From JAEYFP01 sp964579795 (lineage in GTDB: Bacteria > Bacillota > Clostridia > Lachnospirales > Lachnospiraceae), in assembly GCA_964579795.1 (NCBI GenBank), contig CAZOHM010000003.1, positions 44,562 through 108,561 of the forward strand: a stretch of 64,000 bases of DNA, in the 5' to 3' direction. Positions 44,457 through 52,979 of this stretch are shown in pieces. The translations under genes and the position numbers were made by a program. Position 1 is the stretch's first letter, and each line of letters begins with the position of its first letter. Under the pieces are notes generated by a model. That model made no database searches. It saw only the letters and a program-made list of their open reading frames with translations, and was not told where the DNA came from.

Positions 44457-45250
44457 GGATAAGTGCCCTGTTTATGATTCCGCTTTTGCTGATAGGGTTT
44501 GTGGCGGTTCATATTGTCAAAATGATGAGATTATATCTCGTTTTACTGGAACAGAAAATAGAATTTAAGCGGTTTGTCTTTTCATATCTGCACACAACAC
44601 TTGTGAATCTGCTGATTCCGTTTAAGCTTGGAGAAATCTATCGAGTTGCAGCTTTTTCGGCAATACTTAAAAGCTTTAAAATTGGACTTTTCAGTGTGCT
44701 TGTAGATCGATTTTTTGATACAATGGCGCTGATTCTGATTCTTCTTCCTTTTCAGATACTGATTACAGGACATGTTGCTATGGCAACGGTATTTCTTGCA
44801 GTTTTTGTGATTGTAATCTTATTTGTATTTTGGATGTTCCCATCGGCATATGGTTATCTGAACAGATATATTATTATGAATCGAAGTTCAAAGCGCTCCC
44901 TTGCTGTTTTGAGAGGTCTGGAGGTTCTGAAGTCGTGGTATGATTATGTAAAACAGCTTGTTTCAGGTAGATATGCTTTGATGCTTTTAATGTCGTTTGC
45001 TGCATGGATGCTAGAGAGTGCAGTTTTATCTGGAGTAGCGAGGCTCTATGGAATATCGTTTGATAGAGAAGCCTTTTCGGACTATATTTCATCCATTCTG
45101 TCTACAACACATAATGACCTGATGCGAATTTATACTTGTTTGAGTCTTGTATTGATTACAATAGCCACAATAGTCATGCTTATGGTAATTCTGTGCTCAA
45201 GAAGAGTAAAAAAACATGGAACACGGCATGTGAATGTCTGGAGACAATAA
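44453..45250 (+). CDS. LPG-synthase-TM/UPF0104-like membrane protein
   Basis: The product has 265 residues and about seven hydrophobic helices. The loop NLLIPFKLGEIYRVAAFS followed by VLVDRFFDTMALILIL is the core signature of the UPF0104/YbhN family (Pfam PF03706), which includes the membrane half of lysyl-phosphatidylglycerol synthase. Such proteins are suspected lipid or lipid-sugar flippases. It is joined to the GT2 before it by ATGA and overlaps the next frame's upstream region. It is shorter than common family members (300 or more residues), with the C-terminal helix pair reduced. Confidence 0.78.
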   Translation: MRISALFMIPLLLIGFVAVHIVKMMRLYLVLLEQKIEFKRFVFSYLHTTLVNLLIPFKLGEIYRVAAFSAILKSFKIGLFSVLVDRFFDTMALILILLPFQILITGHVAMATVFLAVFVIVILFVFWMFPSAYGYLNRYIIMNRSSKRSLAVLRGLEVLKSWYDYVKQLVSGRYALMLLMSFAAWMLESAVLSGVARLYGISFDREAFSDYISSILSTTHNDLMRIYTCLSLVLITIATIVMLMVILCSRRVKKHGTRHVNVWRQ

Positions 45251-45269
45251 AGGAGATACGGTTTTTGTT

Positions 45270-46703
45270 ATGAAAAAAATAGTAATTGTATATGATGATA
45301 CAAGAAAACCAAATCAAGATATCAAGAATATTACAGGAAAAAAGAGTTTTGGAAATACAATCTTTAAAAGAATTTCTCTTGAAGAGCGTATGAAGCAGAT
45401 GTTGCTGCAGTTTCCGTGTGTAGAGCAATTCCTGGAAAGCAATACAGATGGTTTGTCAGAAATGTCTGTACAGAGCAGTCACACAAAGCATGGTGTTTTT
45501 CTGATGTTTTCTGATTTTGGGGTTTCCAGCGAACATTCACTTGGAATATTACTGGAAAAAGCGTGCTATGCAAATGAAAACTACTCTGTAATGTGTGATG
45601 GACGTGTGGCAGCTGTTATTTTTACTGATATTGAGCAGTATCTTCAGTCACAGATAAAGAATCAGTATGAGATGTTTGAAAAAATAGAAACAGATGCATT
45701 TGTAGATCTTTCTAATGTCAGTCATTTTAGACAGTTTATTACAAGTGGATTTGATGCAAGATTTTTTAATGCCCTGTCTGGAGATGAGTTTACCGTTGTC
45801 AAAGAATCCAACAATATTGAAAAGCTTCGTGCTGAATACAATTATTATCAATTACTTCCGGATGAGATGAAAATCTGGTTTGCCATGCCTTTTGATTTTA
45901 AAGAAGCCGCAAAGGTTGCATCCTACACAATGGAACGATATCATATGACGGATCTTGCCATTCGATATGTGCATGGTGCAATAAATGAAGAAGAATATCG
46001 AGATATTTTGGAAAAACTGTTTCACTTTATCTGCCTTCGAAAACAAAAGACGGTTTCAGCTGAAGAATATGAAATCGCTGCGAAAAGTCTGTATGTTGAA
46101 AAGGTTGAGGCTCGTATACAGAAGCTTAAGACGTTAAAGCAGTTTAGGGCATTGGAAGCATTGATTAAAAGTGGAACAGCATATGATGGGATTGACGCAG
46201 TTGTGAAGAAGTATATACAGTTATACGAAAAGGTGACCTCAGGCAGAAAGTTTATCCCTGTACTTGTTATTGGACATGGAGATTTGTGCTTTTCAAATAT
46301 TCTATACAGCAGAGAAGCATCTGTGCTCAGACTGATTGACCCAAAGGGAGCACAAACCGAGGCAGAGCTGTATATGAATCCTTACTACGATCTGGCAAAA
46401 TTGTCACATTCAATATGTGGAAATTATGACTTTTTTAACAGCGATTTGTTTGAAATCACGCTCAACGAGCATATGCAGTTTGATTTGACAATTGACAATG
46501 ATAATACACATTTTGTAAATATTTTTAAAGAGTATCTGCAAAAGAATGAATTGGATTACAGGCTTGTCAGATTATACGAGGCATCACTGTTTTTATCTAT
46601 GCTGCCGCTGCATATTGATAGAGAAAAGAAAGTGTTTGCTTTTGTTTTGAATGCAATCCGAATACTTGAAGAACTGGAGGAAAATGGATGTTCGAAGGAA
46701 TGA
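45270..46703 (+). CDS. Kinase-like (APH/choline-kinase fold) protein of a nucleotide-activated-sugar cassette
   Basis: The product has 477 residues. The C-terminal half carries GHGDLCFSNILY (Asp338-x4-Asn343) and LIDPKG (Asp357), the catalytic and metal loops of aminoglycoside/choline-kinase-like enzymes. The N-terminal 180 residues have no clear relative. The start at 45270 (MKKIVIVYDD) has AAAGGAG 14 nt before it, which is long; an ATG at 45234 is the other choice. The next two genes encode a HAD phosphatase and a nucleotidyltransferase, overlapping or touching, so the three probably act in one pathway on a small phosphorylated compound that is not known. Confidence 0.78.
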   Translation: MKKIVIVYDDTRKPNQDIKNITGKKSFGNTIFKRISLEERMKQMLLQFPCVEQFLESNTDGLSEMSVQSSHTKHGVFLMFSDFGVSSEHSLGILLEKACYANENYSVMCDGRVAAVIFTDIEQYLQSQIKNQYEMFEKIETDAFVDLSNVSHFRQFITSGFDARFFNALSGDEFTVVKESNNIEKLRAEYNYYQLLPDEMKIWFAMPFDFKEAAKVASYTMERYHMTDLAIRYVHGAINEEEYRDILEKLFHFICLRKQKTVSAEEYEIAAKSLYVEKVEARIQKLKTLKQFRALEALIKSGTAYDGIDAVVKKYIQLYEKVTSGRKFIPVLVIGHGDLCFSNILYSREASVLRLIDPKGAQTEAELYMNPYYDLAKLSHSICGNYDFFNSDLFEITLNEHMQFDLTIDNDNTHFVNIFKEYLQKNELDYRLVRLYEASLFLSMLPLHIDREKKVFAFVLNAIRILEELEENGCSKE

Positions 46704-47080
46704 GTTTCATTTTTGACATCGATGGAACACTTTGTCCAATCAAGAAAAAAGAAGAGAAATATGAGGATTTGGTTCCGTACCCTGAAATGGTAGAGAAAAT
46801 CCGTGCATATAAAAAGGGTGGGGCAAAAATCATTCTGTTTACTTCACGAAACATGAACAGCTATCAGGGAAATATTGGACTAATCAACGCCAATACAGCC
46901 AAGATTATTCTTGCATGGCTTGAAAGATGGGATATCCCTTATGATGAAATCATATATGGAAAGCCATGGCCCGGTCATAATGGATTTTATGTAGATGACA
47001 GAACGGTTCGTCCCGATGAATTTTTAAAGCTCTCTGTAGAGGAGCTTAATGAACTTTGCAGGAAAAGCAGGTGCGACTGA
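46688..47080 (+). CDS. HAD-family phosphatase, capsule-biosynthesis type
   Basis: The product has 130 residues with a minimal HAD fold. FDIDGTLCP holds the nucleophile Asp, LFTSRNM holds the Thr of motif II, and FYVDDRTVRP holds the closing acidic pair. No cap domain is present, as in small phosphatases of capsule clusters. GGAGG precedes the ATG, which overlaps the kinase-like gene by 16 bp. The enzyme would remove a phosphate from an intermediate of the pathway shared with its neighbours. Confidence 0.84.
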   Translation: MFEGMSFIFDIDGTLCPIKKKEEKYEDLVPYPEMVEKIRAYKKGGAKIILFTSRNMNSYQGNIGLINANTAKIILAWLERWDIPYDEIIYGKPWPGHNGFYVDDRTVRPDEFLKLSVEELNELCRKSRCD

Positions 47081-47082
47081 AT

Positions 47083-47826
47083 ATGGAAATTGTAATTACA
47101 ATGGCTGGAATTGGTTTGAGATTTCGTAAAGCAGGGTATCAGGTACCAAAATATATGATAGATGCCTGTGGAAAAACGTTGTTCGAGTGGTCAATGGAAA
47201 GCTTAAAGGGCTTTTATCAGAAAGATAATACATATTATTTTGTTGTAAGAAAAGAGGATGTGGCAGCAGGTTTTATTACAGAAAAGTGCAAACAGGAACA
47301 GATTAATAATGTTAGGATAATAGAGCTTGATAATCAGACAGACGGTCAGGCTACATCAGCCATGCTTGCAGCAAAATTCTGGGATAAAAAGAAACCATTA
47401 CTTATTTACAATATAGACACTTATGTTGAGGCTTTTGAGATGACTGCACAGCAGATGCAGGGAGATGGATTTATTCCGTGTTTTCATGCCGAAGGTGATC
47501 ATTGGAGCTTTGTTGAGCTTGCAGAGCCTGAAAAAAATGTGGAGGAAACCTCAGCAGTTATGGTAAGAGAGAAACTGAGAATTTCGGATAACTGTACGTT
47601 GGGGGCATACTATTTTAAAAGCTGTGAGCTGTATGAAAGGCTGTATCGAGAGTATTATTCACAAGATGAAAATCTTGAAAAAGGTGAAAAATATGTAGCA
47701 CCATTGTATAATTATCTAATTAGCCAGGGTGGAGTTGTTAAAATTTCCATTGTTGATGAAAAGAAGGTGCACGTTTTAGGAACACCGGAAGAATTGCAGG
47801 TATTTATTGATGAGTATCAAAATTAA
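47083..47826 (+). CDS. Sugar/small-molecule-phosphate nucleotidyltransferase
   Basis: The product has 247 residues. It opens with EIVITMAGIGLRFRKAGYQVPKY, a variant of the GxGxR nucleotide-binding loop, and has LLIYNIDTYVE with the metal-binding Asp. It would activate a phosphorylated compound as an NDP derivative. The ATG at 47083 follows the HAD stop by 2 bp; a TTG at 47056 is possible but less likely. The loop lacks the usual Gly-Thr of RmlA (here GIGLR), so the base used cannot be told. Confidence 0.83.
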   Translation: MEIVITMAGIGLRFRKAGYQVPKYMIDACGKTLFEWSMESLKGFYQKDNTYYFVVRKEDVAAGFITEKCKQEQINNVRIIELDNQTDGQATSAMLAAKFWDKKKPLLIYNIDTYVEAFEMTAQQMQGDGFIPCFHAEGDHWSFVELAEPEKNVEETSAVMVREKLRISDNCTLGAYYFKSCELYERLYREYYSQDENLEKGEKYVAPLYNYLISQGGVVKISIVDEKKVHVLGTPEELQVFIDEYQN

Positions 47827-49282
47827 CAAGCGGATTAATAAGCAGAATATTGAACGTGGACTGAATTATTTGAAACGAAACGGCTTGCACGAAACATTTT
47901 ATAAAGCTGTTGAGCGGCTGCATCGAGATGAGGATGAATCCAGTTATGAAGAACAGTTTGCTGATTCCTGTCCGTCAGAGGAGGAACTGGAAAAACAGCA
48001 AAAAAGAATCTTTGCTCATCGATATAAAATCAGTATATTGGTGCCTGCCTATGAGACAGACCCAGGCTTTCTAAGTCAGATGATGGAGTCTGTAATTCAC
48101 CAGACATATGATAACTGGGAGCTGTGTATCGCAGATGGAAGCAGCAGCGATCAGGTAAAGAAAACAGTAATGGATATGATAGGAAGGTTCGGCGATATTA
48201 CCGGAGGAAATCGGATTAAATATCAGAAGTTGGAGTCGAACAGAGGAATTTCTGAAAACACAAATGTGGCGCTGTCTATGGCAACAGGGGAGTATATTGG
48301 ACTTCTGGATCATGATGACCTGCTTGTTCAGGGGGCATTGTTTGAAGTAATGGAAGTACTTGAATCGGGACTGTATAAGGATGGAAATGTATATCAAAAC
48401 CGTGTTTGTGCTGTTTATACTGATGAGGACAAGACAGATGCAGAAGGACAACGGTATTTTGACTGTCATAAAAAACCGGAGTTTGATATAGATCTTTTAA
48501 GAAGTAACAATTATATTTGTCATTTTTTTGTTGTCAGGCATGATATTGCAGAGAAGACAGGCGGTTTTTTAAGCCGATATAACGGAGCACAGGATCATGA
48601 TTTTATTTTTCGTTGCGTTGAGAATCTTCCTGCACAGGCAATTTGTCATATTCCAAAGGTTCTGTATCATTGGCGTGCCCATGAGACTTCTACTGCTGAA
48701 AATCCGGAGAGCAAGATTTATGCATATGAAGCAGGCAAACGTGCAATTGAAGATCATTTGAGGAGAAAAAACATAGATGCAGAGGTATTATATACGCCGC
48801 ATCTTGGATTCTTCAGAGTGAAGTATATGGTAAAGGATGCAAAAGTGTGTCTGATTTCCAAAGAAGCATGGGATACAATGACAAGCCAGGATGTTGCAAA
48901 TATTGAAGAAGAGTTTATTATGATTCTTTCCGACGATCTGAAGCCTCTTACTTCTGATTGGCAGGCTGAGCTGGCAAGTAATCTGCTCAGAGAAGAAGTT
49001 GGGGCAGTTGGCGGAAAAATATATGACAGGCGGTTTTGCATTGAAAGCGCAGGCTATTCCAGAAATGAGCAGGGAAGACTTGTTCCTAATTTCAAAGGAA
49101 TGAACGGTCATTATTCGGGATATCTGCATAGGGCATCTATTCAGCAAAAGGTGGATGGTGTAGCACTTGACTGCATGATGATTAAAAAAGCAGCAATTGA
49201 AAGTGGAAGTAGTGATAAACTGAAAATGTCAAAGGATTATGTAGTAGTATTTGATCCATTTGCACAGTTCAAGAGAAAATAA
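47810..49282 (+). CDS. GT2 glycosyltransferase with intact first and reduced second domain
   Basis: The product has 490 residues. A polar N-terminal helix region (1-70) leads to a complete GT-A domain with KISILVPAYET (about 74) and DHDD (about 166), then KVLYHWRAH. From about residue 343 a second domain begins without a normal first strand and is only about 145 residues long, against about 260 in the paralogue at 36221. It keeps MILSDDLKPL but ends soon after DCMMIKK. The ATG at 47810 lies inside the previous gene. It is probably active through its first domain. Confidence 0.85.
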   Translation: MSIKINKRINKQNIERGLNYLKRNGLHETFYKAVERLHRDEDESSYEEQFADSCPSEEELEKQQKRIFAHRYKISILVPAYETDPGFLSQMMESVIHQTYDNWELCIADGSSSDQVKKTVMDMIGRFGDITGGNRIKYQKLESNRGISENTNVALSMATGEYIGLLDHDDLLVQGALFEVMEVLESGLYKDGNVYQNRVCAVYTDEDKTDAEGQRYFDCHKKPEFDIDLLRSNNYICHFFVVRHDIAEKTGGFLSRYNGAQDHDFIFRCVENLPAQAICHIPKVLYHWRAHETSTAENPESKIYAYEAGKRAIEDHLRRKNIDAEVLYTPHLGFFRVKYMVKDAKVCLISKEAWDTMTSQDVANIEEEFIMILSDDLKPLTSDWQAELASNLLREEVGAVGGKIYDRRFCIESAGYSRNEQGRLVPNFKGMNGHYSGYLHRASIQQKVDGVALDCMMIKKAAIESGSSDKLKMSKDYVVVFDPFAQFKRK

Positions 49283-49302
49283 TGACAGGTGAAAGGCAGA
49301 CA

Positions 49303-50259
49303 ATGGCACAAATAACCATAATCATACCAAATTATAATGGAACAGCATATATTGCAGACTGTCTGCAGTCATTGAGAAACCAGACATACCGGGATTTTAA
49401 AATCTGCGTGATTGACAATGCATCAGAGGATGGAAGCGCAGATATTGTTGAAGCACAATTTCCGGATGTTGAATTGATCCGATTATCTCAGAATTATGGA
49501 TTTTCCAGGGCAGTCAATGAAGGAATTAAGCGTTCTGACAGTCCGTATATTATACTTTTGAATAATGATACCCGTGCAGAGGAAGATTTTGTGAAAGAGC
49601 TGTATCAGGCTATTACAAAGGATGATAGAACATTTTCAGTTGGAGCAAAAATGCTTCAGATGAATAAACCGGAATTGATTGATGATGCAGGCGATTTATA
49701 TTGTGCACTTGGATGGGCATTCGCACTCGGAAAAGACTGGAACAAAAAGCATTATGAAAAAGAAGCTGCTGTGTTTTCTGCATGTGCAGGTGCAGCTATT
49801 TACAGAAGAGCATTGTTTGAGCAGATCGGGTATTTTGATGAATTTCATTTCTCCTATCTTGAGGATGTTGATGTTGGATATCGTGCGAGAATTATGGGAT
49901 TTACAAACAGATATACACCAAAGGCAGTTGTATATCATGCCGGTAGTGGAGCGACAGGCTCCAGATATAATTCTTTTAAGATTAGGCTGGCTGCCAGAAA
50001 CAGCTGGTATGTGATATATAAAAACATGCCGATGGGACAGATTATTATTAATCTGCCGTTCTTTATAGTTGGATTCGGAGTTAAGGCACTATTTTTTATA
50101 TGCAAAGGCTATGGAAGAGAGTATCTTTCTGGAATGAAGCGTGGATATCTGATGTGCACGCAGGGAAAGAAATATCCGTATTCAGGGAGATTTTTTGGTA
50201 ATTATGTACGTATACAGCTTGAATTATGGCTGAATTTGTTTCGAAGAGTATTGGGATAA
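49303..50259 (+). CDS. GT2 rhamnosyltransferase-like glycosyltransferase (WbbL type)
   Basis: The product has 318 residues. ITIIIPNYNG, VIDNASEDGS, LLNNDTRAEEDF and FHFSYLEDVDVGYRARIMG are classic for GT2 enzymes of the WbbL group, many of which add L-rhamnose from dTDP-rhamnose. A hydrophobic helix near residue 255-275 would bind the membrane. The ATG at 49303 is preferred because GAAAGG lies 6 nt before it; the ATG at 49282 overlaps the previous TAA but has a weaker site. Sugar specificity is inferred from family and rfb neighbours. Confidence 0.86.
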   Translation: MAQITIIIPNYNGTAYIADCLQSLRNQTYRDFKICVIDNASEDGSADIVEAQFPDVELIRLSQNYGFSRAVNEGIKRSDSPYIILLNNDTRAEEDFVKELYQAITKDDRTFSVGAKMLQMNKPELIDDAGDLYCALGWAFALGKDWNKKHYEKEAAVFSACAGAAIYRRALFEQIGYFDEFHFSYLEDVDVGYRARIMGFTNRYTPKAVVYHAGSGATGSRYNSFKIRLAARNSWYVIYKNMPMGQIIINLPFFIVGFGVKALFFICKGYGREYLSGMKRGYLMCTQGKKYPYSGRFFGNYVRIQLELWLNLFRRVLG

Positions 50260-50306
50260 GCTGGAATATTTAAGAGTAATTTAAGAAATAGAATCTAGTA
50301 TATAGG

Positions 50307-50335
50307 TTGCCCTTTCCTACAAAATATTGTATATT
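50307..50335 (+). promoter_or_regulatory. Promoter before the priming transferase
   Basis: TTGCCC (50307-50312) and TATATT (50330-50335) are separated by 17 bp in the 142-bp gap before the start at 50402. This is the longest gap inside the glycan operon and may start a second transcript. Confidence 0.45.
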
Positions 50336-50401
50336 TATTAATATTGAAGGTTTCCGTCACAGTGTGATTGATGATAATTCTGAAACCCAAATGGTGAAAT
50401 C

Positions 50402-51802
50402 ATGATTAAAGATAATCAGCGGATATTCAACAGGCTCCATGTAGTAGTGGATGCAATGGTAGTAGCTTGCTCCTATATGTTTGCCTGGTTTCTTAAATTT
50501 AAGAGTGGATTATTAGCGGCAGAGTCTGGATTACCGATGCAGACGTATTTCTTGGCGCTATATTTTATTGTTCCGGGATATCTGTTCCTAAATTATCAGT
50601 TTGATTTGTATAATTCCAAACGTGCATCTGGAAGAAAGAGGGAGCTGTTTAATATTGTTAAGGCCAATACACTTGGTCTGATTGCATTTATGGTGGTTTT
50701 GTATGTAATCAATCAGCCTCATTTTTCGCGAGAAATGATATTTATTTTCTGGGCTGTTAATGTATTTTCTGAAACACTTGTAAGAAATGTGATTCGGTAT
50801 ATTCTCAGGTTCTTTAGAAGACGGGGATATAACCTAAAATATGTTCTTCTTGTTGGTTATTCTAAGTCAGCAGAGTCATATATTAATAAGATTCGTTTGA
50901 ATCCGCAGTGGGGATATGTAGTCAGAGGTATTTTGGATGATCATGTGGAACGTGGCACAATGTATAAGGGTGTCAAGGTTCTTGGGACGATTGACAATCT
51001 GTTTGTAATCCTTCCAGAAAACAAGCTGGATGAAATTGCGATTACACTGAGTCTGGCTGAGTATGGCAGGTTGAAGGAAATTGTGGAGCTGTGTGAAAAA
51101 TCCGGTGTTCATACTAAGTTTATTCCTGATTATGCAGGAGTTATTCCTAATAAGCCATATACAGAAGATTTGCAGGGACTTCCGGTTATCAATATCAGAC
51201 ATGTTCCATTGACTAATACATTGAATATGCTTGCAAAGCGTATGATTGATATTATTGGTTCGGTATGCGGAATTGTATTGTTTTCGCCGGTTATGCTGTT
51301 ATCAGCGCTGGCAATTAAGCTTTCCTCAAAGGGACCCGTTATATTTGCACAGGAGCGTGTAGGGTTGCACAATAAACCGTATCAAATGTACAAATTCAGA
51401 ACGATGCAGGTGCAGGAAGAACAGGAAGAACAGAAGGCATGGACAGTGAAGGACGATCCGAGAGTAACAAGAATTGGACGTTTACTTCGTCGTACAAGCA
51501 TGGATGAGCTGCCACAGCTGTTTAACATACTGATTGGTCAGATGAGTCTTGTCGGACCAAGACCTGAACGGCCGATGTTCGTAGAAAAGTTTAAAGAGGA
51601 AATACCTCGATATATGGTAAAGCATCAAGTGCGGCCAGGACTTACAGGCTGGGCACAGATTAATGGACTTCGTGGAGATACATCTATCGAAAAGCGTGTA
51701 GAATATGATTTGTATTATATAGAAAACTGGACAATGGGATTTGATTTTAGAATTATGTTTTTAACATTATTCAGAGGCTTTATTAACGAAAATGCATACT
51801 AG
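50402..51802 (+). CDS. Undecaprenyl-phosphate sugar phosphotransferase (WbaP/WcaJ type), priming enzyme
   Basis: The product has 466 residues. Four or five helices in residues 10-130 are followed by a Rossmann-like CoA-binding-type domain (VLLVGYSKSAESYINKI, about 150-260). The C-terminal sugar-transferase domain has KRMIDIIGSVCGIVLF, FAQERVGLHNKPYQMYKFRT, TRIGRLLRRTSMDELPQLFN and GPRPERP. It moves hexose-1-phosphate to undecaprenyl phosphate and starts glycan synthesis. The ribosome site is weak (GGTG). It is followed 44 bp on by the LCP ligase gene, so start and attachment of the polymer are encoded side by side. Confidence 0.93.
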   Translation: MIKDNQRIFNRLHVVVDAMVVACSYMFAWFLKFKSGLLAAESGLPMQTYFLALYFIVPGYLFLNYQFDLYNSKRASGRKRELFNIVKANTLGLIAFMVVLYVINQPHFSREMIFIFWAVNVFSETLVRNVIRYILRFFRRRGYNLKYVLLVGYSKSAESYINKIRLNPQWGYVVRGILDDHVERGTMYKGVKVLGTIDNLFVILPENKLDEIAITLSLAEYGRLKEIVELCEKSGVHTKFIPDYAGVIPNKPYTEDLQGLPVINIRHVPLTNTLNMLAKRMIDIIGSVCGIVLFSPVMLLSALAIKLSSKGPVIFAQERVGLHNKPYQMYKFRTMQVQEEQEEQKAWTVKDDPRVTRIGRLLRRTSMDELPQLFNILIGQMSLVGPRPERPMFVEKFKEEIPRYMVKHQVRPGLTGWAQINGLRGDTSIEKRVEYDLYYIENWTMGFDFRIMFLTLFRGFINENAY

Positions 51803-51846
51803 GTGTGTATTTTGGTGAAGATAATTATTTAAGGGGTGTAAATGAA

Positions 51847-52965
51847 ATGTCAGAAAGAAGATATTCAGAAAATACAGGACGTGGAGAATCAAGCCAGCGA
51901 AGCAGAGCAGCTTCCAAACGAAGGAAAGCAAAAAAGAAAAAAAGAATTGCTTTGTTTGTGATAGAATTTTTTGTTCTTGCAATTATGATTGGTGTTCTGT
52001 TTATTATTCAAAAAATGGATAAGATTGATGTACAGAAGATTGATGAGGAAGATATCTTAATCAATGAGGATGTTGCGGAGCTGGCGTCTTTAAAAGGATA
52101 TAAAAATGTCGCAATGTTCGGCGTGGATATTAGTGAGAATAATAATCTTGGAAAGGGAGCCAGAACCGATACAATTATGATTCTGAGTTTGAATGAAGAT
52201 ACTGGAGATGCAAAGATTGTATCAGTATACAGAGATACTTACCTGAATGTTGGAAATGACAGCTATAACAAGGCAAATTCCGCATATGCAAAAGGCGGTC
52301 CTGAGCAGGCAATCAATATGCTGAATATGAATCTGGATTTGAATATTACAGACTATGTAACAATTGATTTCAGAGCATTGACTAAAACGATTGATGCACT
52401 TGATGGAATAGAAATTGATGTGCAGCCTGAAGAAATTGAGCATTTAAATAATTATCAGATTGGTACGCAGGAAGTTACAGGTGGAGAAATTATTCCGGTG
52501 ACCCAGTCCGGTCTTCAGACACTGAATGGTTTGCAGGCTACATCATATTGCCGTATCAGGTATACTGCCGGTGATGATTTCAGAAGAACCGAGAGACAAC
52601 GTACGGTACTACAGGAAGTTGCAAAGAAAGCAAAACAGTCGGATATTGGCACAATTAACAACATTATAAATGAAGTATTCCCAATGATTTCTACAAGCTT
52701 TTCGACTTCAGAAATGCTTGGATATGCAGCGAACTTTATGAAATACAGTATTGCAGATACATCAGGATTCCCATTTGAAAGGGGAACAGGTACGTTGGGT
52801 AAAAAGGGAAGTGTAGTTGTTCCAAAGGACTTGACAGCAAACGTTAAGGAACTTCATCAGTTCCTGTTTGGTGAGGAAGCTGCAGAATATACACCTTCTG
52901 CGACTGTACAGGAAATCGGAAATAAGATTTCTGCAGAAGCGGCTAATTATTCAATTAGCTATTGA
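51847..52965 (+). CDS. LytR-CpsA-Psr (LCP) family wall-glycopolymer ligase
   Basis: The product has 372 residues. A basic N-terminal tail (about 35 residues) precedes one helix (about 36-58). The LCP domain has GARTDTIMILSLNEDTG with the polyprenyl-pyrophosphate-binding Arg, VSVYRDTYLNV, and FRRTERQRTVLQEV. LCP proteins move glycopolymers from the lipid carrier to peptidoglycan. The ATG at 51847 is preferred because AAGGGGTG lies about 9 nt before it; an ATG at 51805 would add 14 residues without a good site. It lies between a priming transferase and a rhamnosyltransferase, supporting a wall-linked polymer. Confidence 0.93.
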   Translation: MSERRYSENTGRGESSQRSRAASKRRKAKKKKRIALFVIEFFVLAIMIGVLFIIQKMDKIDVQKIDEEDILINEDVAELASLKGYKNVAMFGVDISENNNLGKGARTDTIMILSLNEDTGDAKIVSVYRDTYLNVGNDSYNKANSAYAKGGPEQAINMLNMNLDLNITDYVTIDFRALTKTIDALDGIEIDVQPEEIEHLNNYQIGTQEVTGGEIIPVTQSGLQTLNGLQATSYCRIRYTAGDDFRRTERQRTVLQEVAKKAKQSDIGTINNIINEVFPMISTSFSTSEMLGYAANFMKYSIADTSGFPFERGTGTLGKKGSVVVPKDLTANVKELHQFLFGEEAAEYTPSATVQEIGNKISAEAANYSISY

Positions 52966-52979
52966 AAACTGGAGAGTAA

